A stretch of 6,052 bases of DNA from SZAS-79 sp038329645 (GCA_038329645.1 JBBQNG010000265.1:1-6052), one strand, 5' to 3'; counted from the stretch's first letter, positions 1-6,052 are shown. Numbers and translations are program-made. The notes: generated by a model not told the origin, from the letters alone.

Positions 1-22
1 CAATGCGGACATTATCTCCACC

Positions 23-865
23 ATGCTCTACCCACAACTGTTCAAGACCCTCGAAGCGGCACGCTGGACCATCGAAACCGATGTCCCCTGGGACCTCTTC
101 GACGCGACGGCCCTGACCGACGAGCAGGCGCAGACGATCCGGCTCAACGCCATCACCGAATGGGCGGCTTTGCCGGCCACTGAGATGTTCCTGCGCGATA
201 ACCGCGATGACAGCGACTTCTGCGCGTTCATGTCGGTGTGGTTCTTCGAGGAGCAGAAGCACGCGCTCACGCTGATCGAGTACCTGCGCCGCTTCCGCCC
301 CGACATGGTGCCGACCGAAGCCGAACTTCACGCGGTGTGCTTCGAGTTCGATCCCGCGCCGCCGCTCGAAACGCTGATGATGCATTTCTGCGGCGAGATC
401 CGCCTCAACCACTGGTACCGCTGCGCCGCCGAATGGCATACCGAGCCGGTGATCAAGAAGATCTACGACCTCATCTCCCGCGACGAGGCGCGCCATGGCG
501 GCGCCTACCTGCGTTACATGAAGAAGGCGCTCGTCAACGGCGGCGACGAAGTGAAAGCGGCTTTCGCCAAGATCGGCCTGCTCATGGCATCGGCGGGCCG
601 CTCGAGCAAGCCGCTGCACCCGACCAACCTGCACGTCAACCAGAGCCTGTTCCCCAAGGACACGGTACAGTCCAAGCTGCCCGACCCGGAATGGCTGGAG
701 CACTGGCTAGACGACCAGATCCGTTTCGACAAGGCCTGGGAGACGAAGGTGGTCGACATGATCCTGCTCAACCTGTCGAAGCTCTTCGGGCGTCCGATCA
801 AGACACTGCAGGAACTCAACCGCTATCGCCGCGAGCTCAGGAACGCGGCCGCCAGTCCCGCCTGA
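23..865 (+). CDS. Ferritin-like, acyl-ACP-desaturase-like di-iron protein
   Basis: The 280-residue product carries the ligand set of a ferritin-like di-iron four-helix bundle: E46, then E77-x-x-H80 in WFFEEQKH, E125 in CGEIRLNHWY, and E155-x-x-H158 in RDEARHGGAY. The two ExxH blocks and their spacing resemble plant-type acyl-ACP desaturases (WxxEExxH and DExRHxxAY), so a di-iron oxidase or desaturase-like activity is plausible, but the substrate is unknown. It is probably soluble; there is no signal peptide or membrane segment. The start is uncertain: ATG 23 has no clear ribosome binding site and the frame stays open upstream to base 2 (codons for NADIIST precede the Met), so the gene may begin outside the window. 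Its 3' end overlaps the convergent nhaA gene by 29 bases. Family call is fairly firm; biochemical function is not known. Confidence 0.85.
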   Translation: MLYPQLFKTLEAARWTIETDVPWDLFDATALTDEQAQTIRLNAITEWAALPATEMFLRDNRDDSDFCAFMSVWFFEEQKHALTLIEYLRRFRPDMVPTEAELHAVCFEFDPAPPLETLMMHFCGEIRLNHWYRCAAEWHTEPVIKKIYDLISRDEARHGGAYLRYMKKALVNGGDEVKAAFAKIGLLMASAGRSSKPLHPTNLHVNQSLFPKDTVQSKLPDPEWLEHWLDDQIRFDKAWETKVVDMILLNLSKLFGRPIKTLQELNRYRRELRNAAASPA

Positions 866-2003
866 GCCAGGCGTAGCCGAGCACTCCCGCCGCCGCCGAG
901 GCGATGAGGATCGCCATTTTCGATGCATTGACCGCTTCGGCATTGCCGGCAAAGGCAAGGTTGGCGATGAAGATTGACATTGTGAATCCGATGCCGCCAA
1001 GAATTCCTGCGCCGATGACGTGCCCCCACTTCATGTCCGTGGGCAGGCGGCACGCCCCGGCGGCCACTGCGGCGAAACAAAACAGCGCGATTCCCATGGG
1101 CTTGCCGACGACCAGGCCGGCGACGATGCCGAGGGAGTTCGCGCCCCCGAGTGCATGGAACCAATCCGCACCGACCGGGATGGCCGTGTTTGCCAGCGCG
1201 AAGACCGGCAGGATCGCAAACGCAACCGGCTTGTGCAGGAAATGCTCGAGCTTGTGTGACGGGGACTTGGCGTCCTCCCTTGTGGCCGAAAAGGGAATGG
1301 CGAAGGCGAGTAGCACTCCTGCAATCGTCGCATGCACGCCCGAGTGGAGCATCAGGAACCACATCAGCGCGCCCCCGGCGAGATAGGGAAACAGCGACAT
1401 CACGCGGAAAAAGCGGTTGAGGATGCACAGGACGATCCAGACCGAAACCGCGGCGGCCAAGTAGCCGGCAGAGATTTTTGCGGTGTAAAAAACAGCGATC
1501 ACCACGATCGCGCCGAGGTCGTCCATAACGGCGAAAGCTACGACAAATACCTTCAGCGACGCCGGAATGCGGTTACCGAGGAGGGCCAGCACACCGAGCG
1601 CGAATGCGATGTCGGTCGCCATCGGGATGCCAATCCCGGCCTGCCCGGGCGTCCCTGCATTGAGCGAGAAATGGATCAACGCCGGAGTAACCATGCCGCC
1701 CACGGCCGCGACGATCGGAAGCAGGGCGTCCCGGAGGCTCGACAGCTCGCCGACGTAGAGCTCGCGCTCGAGCTCCAGCCCGATAAGCAGGAAGAAAACC
1801 GCCATGAGGCCGTCGTTGATCCAGTGCTCGGGAGTCAGGCCCGCCGTGGAAACCCTCCACCACGCGGAATACGCCGCACCGCCGGGGGAGTTCGCGGCAA
1901 CGAGCGAAACGGCGGTGCAGCCGATCAGCAACAGACCCGCGGCCCTCTCCGAATCAAAGAAGCGCTGGAAGGTGGCGGAAACCGGCTCCTTTATTGCTGC
2001 CAT
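837..2003 (-). CDS. nhaA: Na+/H+ antiporter NhaA
   Basis: The 388-residue inner-membrane protein matches NhaA along its whole length (E. coli NhaA has 388). It exchanges cytoplasmic Na+ or Li+ for external protons and serves pH and sodium homeostasis. Key residues are all present: WINDGLMAVFF with D64, GLELERE with E77, R80 and E81 (pH-sensor region), ATDIAFALGVLALLG with D131 (E. coli D133), AVMDDLGAI with the essential pair D161-D162 (E. coli D163-D164), and GKPMGI with K301 (E. coli K300). About twelve hydrophobic segments are visible. ATG 2003 is the first start after an in-frame TAA, and no strong ribosome binding site precedes it. It lies 60 bases downstream of the phosphomutase gene on the same strand, so it may be read through from that operon or have its own promoter; I could not see a clear one. 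The tail converges on the di-iron protein gene with a 29-base overlap. Confidence 0.97.
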   Translation of the reverse strand: MAAIKEPVSATFQRFFDSERAAGLLLIGCTAVSLVAANSPGGAAYSAWWRVSTAGLTPEHWINDGLMAVFFLLIGLELERELYVGELSSLRDALLPIVAAVGGMVTPALIHFSLNAGTPGQAGIGIPMATDIAFALGVLALLGNRIPASLKVFVVAFAVMDDLGAIVVIAVFYTAKISAGYLAAAVSVWIVLCILNRFFRVMSLFPYLAGGALMWFLMLHSGVHATIAGVLLAFAIPFSATREDAKSPSHKLEHFLHKPVAFAILPVFALANTAIPVGADWFHALGGANSLGIVAGLVVGKPMGIALFCFAAVAAGACRLPTDMKWGHVIGAGILGGIGFTMSIFIANLAFAGNAEAVNASKMAILIASAAAGVLGYAWLRRDWRPRS

Positions 2004-2063
2004 ATCGTCAGGTTCGATGGCTTCTGCGGCTGATTACAGGACAAATTGCTGCCACGTAGAGCG

Positions 2064-3446
2064 CTAGAAAGGCAGCGCGGCTCCCGGCTTCAGGAGGCCC
2101 AGCGCGGCGCGAAATTCACCTTGGATGCGCGCGAGCGCCTTGTCCGAATCGGCCTCGAATCTCAGCACGATCACCGGTGTCGTGTTCGATGCACGCGCCA
2201 GGCCGAAGCCGTCTTTATATTCAGCCCGCACCCCGTCTATCGTCAGGATCCGTTCGGCGTTGGGAAAGGGCGAGTTCGCCTGCAGTCTTGCCATAAGGGC
2301 GTGCGGCTCGCCTTCGGCCAGCTTCCAGTTCAGCTCCGGCGTGGAGGGCGAATCGGGAAGTGCATTGAGGGCGGCACTGGGATCCGATTCGCGCGAAACG
2401 ATTTCAAGCAGCCGCGCGCCTACGTAGAGCGCGTCGTCGAATCCGTACCAGCGTTCCTTGAAGAAGGTGTGGCCGGACATCTCGCCGGCCAGCGGGGCGC
2501 CGGTTTCCTTGAGCTTCGCCTTGACGAACGAGTGCCCGGTCTTCCAGATCAGCGGTACGCCGCCGTGCGATCGGATCCACGGGTCGAGGCGCCGCGTGCA
2601 TTTCACGTCGTAGATGATGGTCGCGCCCGGGTTGCGGCTCAGCACGTCGCGGGCGAAGAGCATGAGCTGCCGGTCCGGGTAGATGATTTTCCCTTCCTTG
2701 GTGACCACGCCCAGGCGGTCCCCGTCGCCGTCGAAGGCGAGGCCCAGCTCGGCGTCGGTCTCCTTCAGTGTGCGGACCAGGTCCTGCAGGTTCTTCGGTT
2801 GCGACGGGTCCGGATGGTGGTTCGGGAAGCGCCCGTCGATCTCGCAGAAGAGTCCCTTCACCTCGCAGCTCAACCGCTTGAAGAGGGCCGGCGCGAGCTC
2901 GCCGGTTACGCCGTTGCCGCAGTCGATCGCCAGCTTCATCGGCCGCGCGAGCTTTACGTCGCCGGCGATGCGCGCGAGGTAGGCCTCATTGACGTCGCGG
3001 CGCTCGACTGTGCCCGCCCCCGTTGCGAGCGGTCCCGATTCGGCGCGCGTGCGCAGCGCCTGGATTGCATCGCCCGAGAGCGTGTTGCCGGCGATCACCA
3101 TCTTGATGCCGTTGTAGTCCGGAGGGTTGTGACTGCCGGTGAGCATCACGGCGCTCCCACAGCCGAGGTGGTATGCGGCAAAGTAGGTTACCGGCGTGGG
3201 TACCATCCCGACATCGAGCACATCCGCGCCGCTGGCCGCAATGCCTTCGGCGAGCGCGGCCGAGAGTTCAGGACCGGAGAGGCGGCCATCGCGGCCGATG
3301 GCAATCGCGGCTTTTCCGTTGCCTGCGGCCTCGAGCGCCAGCGTGCCGAGCGCCTGGCCGATGGTGCGCACGATCGGCGCGGTGAGCGTGGCGCCGACGA
3401 TGCCGCGGATGTCGTAAGCGCGGAAGATTTCCTGCGGGAGCTTCAT
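2064..3446 (-). CDS. algC: Phosphomannomutase/phosphoglucomutase (AlgC type)
   Basis: The 460-residue alpha-D-phosphohexomutase interconverts mannose-6-P with mannose-1-P and glucose-6-P with glucose-1-P in the cytosol, feeding GDP-mannose and UDP-glucose synthesis for LPS or exopolysaccharide. Length matches P. aeruginosa AlgC (463). Visible family motifs in order: FRAYDIRG at 8-15, phosphoserine loop TGSHNPPDYNG with S105, Mg-binding DGDGDR at 239-244, TGHSFVK at 303-309, sugar-binding GEMSGH at 321-326, and phosphate-binding RASNTTP at 418-424. ATG 3446 is chosen because MKLPQEIFRAYDIRG is the expected N-terminus and because it forms an ATGA overlap with the stop of the upstream hydrolase, implying translational coupling. 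The same frame stays open upstream as far as TTG 4409, but that extension is the hydrolase gene read mostly out of frame and is not part of this protein. Dual mannose/glucose specificity is inferred from the family; the symbol is by similarity. Confidence 0.95.
   Translation of the reverse strand: MKLPQEIFRAYDIRGIVGATLTAPIVRTIGQALGTLALEAAGNGKAAIAIGRDGRLSGPELSAALAEGIAASGADVLDVGMVPTPVTYFAAYHLGCGSAVMLTGSHNPPDYNGIKMVIAGNTLSGDAIQALRTRAESGPLATGAGTVERRDVNEAYLARIAGDVKLARPMKLAIDCGNGVTGELAPALFKRLSCEVKGLFCEIDGRFPNHHPDPSQPKNLQDLVRTLKETDAELGLAFDGDGDRLGVVTKEGKIIYPDRQLMLFARDVLSRNPGATIIYDVKCTRRLDPWIRSHGGVPLIWKTGHSFVKAKLKETGAPLAGEMSGHTFFKERWYGFDDALYVGARLLEIVSRESDPSAALNALPDSPSTPELNWKLAEGEPHALMARLQANSPFPNAERILTIDGVRAEYKDGFGLARASNTTPVIVLRFEADSDKALARIQGEFRAALGLLKPGAALPF
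3443..3446 (-). other. ATGA stop-start overlap, hydrolase to phosphomutase
   Basis: On the minus strand the ATG of the phosphomutase and the TGA of the hydrolase share the four bases ATGA. No strong Shine-Dalgarno sequence precedes the phosphomutase ATG (the upstream stretch is ACCAAAGAACCGCAGC), so reinitiation by ribosomes finishing the hydrolase probably drives its translation. Confidence 0.8.
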
Positions 3447-4409
3447 GCTGCGGTTCTTTGGTCGGAAAAGAATTCGAGGATGCGCGCGGCCAGCCAGCCG
3501 TGCCGCCCGGGAAAAGGCCCGGACAGGAACCCGGCATGGCCACCGTCGGTCGGGAATTCCAATGTTACTTGCTTCGACGCGCCGCGCGCGCGCTCGAGGG
3601 ACGCCTCGGGCATGAAAGGGTCGTTCCTTGCGTTGATCACCAGCGTCGGCACGCGGATCGCGGCAAGGTCCGGCCAGCTGCCGGCCGTCTGCCAGTAGTG
3701 GTCGGTATTGCGGAAGCCGTGCAGCGGCGCGGTCACCGCGTTGTCGAATTCGTAGAGGTTCCGGGAGGCGAGCATTGCGTGTTCGTCCACGCTGCCGGGA
3801 AAGCGCTCGAGCTTCGCGGCGGACTTGCGTTTGAGGGAGTCGAGGAACATGCGCGTGTAAATGCGATTGAAGCCGCGGCCAAGAGCATGCCCAGCGGCTT
3901 CGAGGTCGAAGGGTGCAGAGATCGCCGCCGCGCGTTCGACAATTCGCGTCGCCTCGCCGCCGGTCCGGCCGAGCCATTTGAGCAGCGCGTTGCCGCCGAG
4001 CGAAACCCCGACAACATCGAGCGTGGCCCCTGGCGCGAGGGCTTTGAGCCTGCGCAGGACCCAGTCGATCTCCGCGTAGTCGCCCGAATGGTAGGCGCGC
4101 GGCAGCCGGTTGATTTCCCCGGAACAGCCGCGGAAATGCGGCACCACGCAGCGCCAGCCTTCCATTTTCGCGCGGCCGATGATGGAGCGCGCGTAGTGGC
4201 TGTTCGAGCTGCCTTCGAGGCCGTGGAACAGGACCAGTCGCCGCGCGGCGTCGCTCGGACCGGCCCAGTCCAGGTCGATGAAATCGCCGTCCGGCGTGTC
4301 CCAGCGCTCGCGTTCGAATGCGATGCGGGCGGGCGGGCTTGCGCAGCGCCGCGAGGATGGTCTGCGCATGGCCACCCGGCAGCCATGCCGGGGCAATGTA
4401 GGGATTCAA
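3443..4409 (-). CDS. YheT-type alpha/beta hydrolase, frameshifted near its 5' end
   Basis: This is a YheT/COG0429-type alpha/beta hydrolase of unknown physiological substrate (esterase-like). The conserved N-terminus, YIAPAWLPGGHAQTIL, starts at TTG 4409. The rest is one base out of phase, beginning around ARIAFERERWDTPDGDF and running to the TGA at 3443. In the second frame (counted from TTG 4396) the nucleophile elbow is GVSLGGN with S132, the acid is probably D259 in NARNDPFM, and the histidine is H287 in DGGHAGF; LVLFHGLEGSS supplies the oxyanion region. The phase change falls on a GCGG tandem repeat at 4325-4338; removing one unit, or a single base, joins the two parts into about 320 residues, the usual length. 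The TTG start has no clear ribosome binding site but lies 7 bases after the SnoaL-like gene's stop, suggesting coupling. The stop overlaps the phosphomutase start. It may be a pseudogene, a phase-variable gene, or a sequence error; without correction only the N-terminus is lost. Confidence 0.87.
4325..4338. repeat. GCGG tetranucleotide tandem repeat at the hydrolase frameshift
   Basis: The plus strand reads GCGGGCGGGCGGGC, that is 3.5 copies of GCGG. The hydrolase reading frame changes phase here. Because the unit is four bases, gain or loss of one copy changes the frame by one, and loss of one copy restores a continuous hydrolase (RKPARIAFERERW). This is direct reading of the sequence; slippage as the cause is inference. 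Confidence 0.85.
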
Positions 4410-4416
4410 CCGGGAA

Positions 4417-4851
4417 TCAGTGCAGGATTTTCGGCGGCGTCCCCGCGCGGCCGGGCTCGGCCTGCCCGGGTCCGGGGGAAGCGTGATGCACGATCATTCT
4501 CCAGCCGGCCGCGGTGCGCAGGTAGACGTTGGTCGCGACAACCGTGGCCGATTCGCGTTTTGCGGCCGGGGTGGGCGCGTTCTCCTGCACATTGTGGATG
4601 GCGACCATCATCGCCTGCGTGGCGACGCGATGGGTCACGTGGATCTTCACGCCGCCGCCACCGGAGAAGATCCGCTGCCAGCTTTCGCGCATCTGCGCGT
4701 GGCCGACGAGGCGCGGGCCGGACGGGTGGACGCAGACGATCTCCTCGTCCTCGGCCCACACGGCCATCATCGCTTCGAGGTCGGCTCGCTCGAGGGCCTC
4801 ATAGAAGGCGTTCTCGGCGTCCTGGGCAGTGGGAAAGGCGGTCGGGGTCAT
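4417..4851 (-). CDS. SnoaL-like / nuclear transport factor 2 family protein
   Basis: The 144-residue product looks like a small NTF2-fold protein of the SnoaL/DUF4440 group. Support comes from the N-terminal helix AENAFYEALERADLEAMMAVWAEDEEIVCVHPSG, where the pattern of a helix followed by W and an acidic stretch is typical, the GHAQMRESW segment, and the C-terminal strands TNVYLRTAAGWRMIVHHAS, where 'GWRMIVHHAS' is the usual closing strand. NTF2-fold proteins are cone-shaped and act as enzymes, ligand-binding domains or steroid isomerase-like catalysts; nothing here fixes the activity. A GGGG stretch at 64-67 and a Pro/Gly-rich tail from about residue 125 are probably loops. ATG 4851 is chosen as the first Met before the conserved helix; no strong ribosome binding site is seen. 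It lies 24 bases after waaF and 7 bases before the hydrolase start, so it is almost certainly in the same transcript. Confidence 0.85.
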   Translation of the reverse strand: MTPTAFPTAQDAENAFYEALERADLEAMMAVWAEDEEIVCVHPSGPRLVGHAQMRESWQRIFSGGGGVKIHVTHRVATQAMMVAIHNVQENAPTPAAKRESATVVATNVYLRTAAGWRMIVHHASPGPGQAEPGRAGTPPKILH

Positions 4852-4875
4852 GGAAAAGAACGCTGAAGCGGCGCG

Positions 4876-6000
4876 TCACGGTGAAATTCTAGCGCAGGCC
4901 GCCAACGCCTCGCCGAAGATGCGCTCCGGCGCGAGCTCGCGCATGCAGCGGAAATGCCCGAGCGGGCAGACGCGGGCGTAGCAGGGGCTGCACTCGATGG
5001 CGAGATACTCGACACGCGCATTGTCCGAGCGCGGCGGAGTGTGCTGCGGGCTCGACGAGCCGAACAGGGCAACCAGCGGCCGCTCGAGCGCGGCGGCGAC
5101 ATGCATTAGGCCCGAATCGTTACTGATTACGACATGCGCCACCGCAATCAGGTCGATGGCGCTGGCGAGATCGGTCCGGCCGCACAAGTCGATGGCGCAT
5201 CCGGGCTTCGCTTCGAGGATGGCGAGGGCGACGGCCTTGTCGGCCCCAGCGCCCATGAGCCATACCGAAAACCCGGCTTCGCGCAGCTTCAGCGCGAGCT
5301 CGGCGTAGTACTCCGCCGGCCAGCGCTTGGCCGGGCCATATTCGGCGCCGGGACAAAGTACGGCGACCGGCTGCGCATCCGACGGCGGCGCGAGCGAAAG
5401 TCCAGCCAGTGTGCGTGCGAGATTTGTGCTCGAAACATTTAGGCGCGTGCGTGGAATTTCCGGCAAGGGGTCGCCCGGCCGGCCTGCGAGCGCGAGATAG
5501 CGCTCCACCATCGGTGGCGGGTTTTTGCGCTCGAACTTGTGCAGGATATTCAGCAGGCCGTAGCGCGACTCGCCAACGTAACCGGAGCGCAGGGGAATGT
5601 CGGCAAAGAACGGGACCAGCGCGCTCTTGAGCGTATTCGGCAGCACGAACGCCTGGGCATAGCGGCGTGCCGCGAGCGAGCGTCCCAGGCGCCACCGGCC
5701 GCGCAGGTCGAAATCGCCGTGGCCGAACGGACTTTCGATCGCCTCGCTCACCTCGGGCATGCGCTCTGCCAGAGGCAGTACCCATTTGGGGGCGAGCAAA
5801 TCTATCTCGAGGCCGGGGCGCTTCTGCAGCAGCCGCGCGAGCATCGGCTGACACATGAGCGCATCGCCGATCCAGTTGGGCGCGACGACGAGGACGCGGG
5901 GCGTGTCAGTGCCCGTGTCAGTGACCTCGCGGCAGGGCGCCCTTGAATACGTACTGAGTGCCGCAGTACGGGCACAGGACGCGACCCGTATCGGCCACAT
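4876..6000 (-). CDS. waaF: Lipopolysaccharide heptosyltransferase II (GT9 family)
   Basis: WaaF transfers the second L-glycero-D-manno-heptose from ADP-heptose to the LPS inner core at the cytoplasmic face of the inner membrane. The sequence aligns with E. coli WaaF throughout: VLVVAPNWIGDALM (N-terminal GT-B domain, NWIGD at 42-46 counted from ATG 6000), MPEVSEAI, VLPNTLKSALVPFFADIP at 119-136, CPGAEYGPAKRWP at 216-228, and the ADP-heptose-binding NDSGLMHVAAAL at 294-305. A C-terminal cysteine cluster (C337, C340, C345, C352) is absent from E. coli WaaF but, as I recall, common in other WaaF proteins. The start is doubtful: ATG 6000 is the only ATG/GTG/TTG before the conserved N-terminus, yet it adds about 32 residues that are the zinc-finger gene read in another frame. 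Homology begins at PRVLVV, directly after an ACG codon at 5902-5904. The true start may be non-canonical or lost by mutation or error. It overlaps the zinc-finger gene and is followed after 24 bases by the SnoaL-like gene. Confidence 0.95.
   Translation of the reverse strand: MWPIRVASCARTAALSTYSRAPCREVTDTGTDTPRVLVVAPNWIGDALMCQPMLARLLQKRPGLEIDLLAPKWVLPLAERMPEVSEAIESPFGHGDFDLRGRWRLGRSLAARRYAQAFVLPNTLKSALVPFFADIPLRSGYVGESRYGLLNILHKFERKNPPPMVERYLALAGRPGDPLPEIPRTRLNVSSTNLARTLAGLSLAPPSDAQPVAVLCPGAEYGPAKRWPAEYYAELALKLREAGFSVWLMGAGADKAVALAILEAKPGCAIDLCGRTDLASAIDLIAVAHVVISNDSGLMHVAAALERPLVALFGSSSPQHTPPRSDNARVEYLAIECSPCYARVCPLGHFRCMRELAPERIFGEALAACARISP
5903..5926. repeat. 12-base tandem duplication at the zinc-finger/waaF junction
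   Basis: Two adjacent copies, GTGTCAGTGCCC and GTGTCAGTGACC on the plus strand, differ at one base (11 of 12 identical). On the minus strand the copies contain CACTGACACG twice. The upstream copy supplies the stop codon of the zinc-finger gene, and both are read as TDTG-TDTP in the waaF frame. The duplication sits exactly where the waaF translation start should be. Confidence 0.85.
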
Positions 6001-6052
6001 CCAGGAACACCCGCGGGTGGCGGCTCCACAATGGCGCGTCGGGCATGGGGCA
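5918..6052 (-). CDS. CHCC zinc-finger domain protein, partial (5' end outside window)
   Basis: The last 44 codons of a small zinc-finger protein enter from the right edge and end at TGA 5918-5920. The peptide begins CPMPDAPLWSRHPRVFLDV and ends LCPYCGTQYVFKGALPRGH. Putative zinc ligands are C1, H12, C27 and C30 of the visible part, the C-H-C-C pattern of the zf-CHCC family related to the C-terminus of the complex I subunit NDUFS6. Bacterial members are about 60-70 residues, so roughly 15-25 residues are missing. Their exact role is unsettled. An internal ATG at 6044-6046 is unlikely to be the start because the first cysteine ligand lies two codons before it. The stop region overlaps the N-terminal reading frame assigned to waaF, so the two genes are probably cotranscribed. 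The family call rests on my recognition of the conserved tail. Confidence 0.87.
   Translation of the reverse strand, partial: CPMPDAPLWSRHPRVFLDVADTGRVLCPYCGTQYVFKGALPRGH

Noticed and set aside
238..876. A 212-codon plus-strand frame inside the di-iron protein gene
   Set aside because: It overlaps the supported gene in another phase, and its translation is Arg/Pro/Ala-rich with no motif.
1474..1500. A more A/T-rich patch inside nhaA as a sign of horizontal transfer
   Set aside because: The patch is a few codons (Phe, Tyr, Lys, Ile) within a conserved membrane segment; the rest of the gene matches its neighbours in base use.
1332..2033. A 233-codon plus-strand frame opposite nhaA
   Set aside because: It is antisense to a clearly identified NhaA and has charged, low-complexity sequence without a domain.
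2040..2066. A possible hairpin terminator between the phosphomutase and nhaA
   Set aside because: Only short palindromes such as AGCGCT are present; there is no stable stem followed by a T-run on the minus strand.
2046..3698. A 550-codon open frame on the plus strand opposite the phosphomutase
   Set aside because: It is antisense to a gene with full motif support, its translation is Arg/Glu/Val-rich without any recognisable domain, and long antisense frames are expected in GC-rich DNA with third-position bias.
2064..4409. A 781-residue hydrolase-phosphomutase fusion protein
   Set aside because: Only its first ~27 residues are hydrolase-like; the following ~290 are the hydrolase body read out of frame. 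The continuity is an effect of the frameshift, and the phosphomutase has its own ATGA-coupled start.
3458..4486. A 342-codon open frame on the plus strand opposite the hydrolase
   Set aside because: It is a mirror of the hydrolase codons; no domain, low-complexity Arg/Ala/Gly composition, and it runs across several minus-strand gene boundaries.

Overview
The window looks like a piece of a GC-rich betaproteobacterial chromosome. The evidence is the strong G/C bias at third codon positions, an E. coli-like NhaA, a betaproteobacterial-looking WaaF, and a gene order I recall from Rhodocyclales/Nitrosomonadales-type genomes. The taxonomic call is inference; no rRNA or marker gene is present. Genes are packed tightly, no intergenic gap exceeds 60 bases, and there are no mobile elements, CRISPR arrays or RNA genes that I can support.

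Layout: a plus-strand gene for a ferritin-like/acyl-ACP-desaturase-like di-iron protein fills the left end (its frame is open to the left edge). It converges on, and overlaps by 29 bases, the end of a long minus-strand run. Read in its own direction from the right edge, that run is: the C-terminal part of a small CHCC zinc-finger protein; waaF (LPS heptosyltransferase II); a 144-residue SnoaL/NTF2-like protein; a YheT-type alpha/beta hydrolase; an AlgC-type phosphomannomutase/phosphoglucomutase; and nhaA (Na+/H+ antiporter). Gaps within the run are 24, 7, -4 (ATGA overlap) and 60 bases, which suggests one transcript at least from the zinc-finger gene to the phosphomutase.

Functional reading: WaaF adds heptose to the LPS inner core, and the phosphomutase supplies Man-1-P/Glc-1-P for sugar nucleotides, so the core of the run serves cell-envelope polysaccharide synthesis. 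The hydrolase and the SnoaL-like protein are passengers of unknown role. NhaA is functionally unrelated and may be a separate unit.

Two points deserve attention. First, the hydrolase gene is split by a frameshift lying exactly on a GCGG tetranucleotide tandem repeat; its conserved N-terminus (TTG start) is in one frame and the catalytic body in another. Second, waaF has no ordinary start codon where its conserved N-terminus begins; the only ATG lies 32 codons upstream inside the zinc-finger gene, next to a 12-base tandem duplication. I see no convincing new multi-gene system here.
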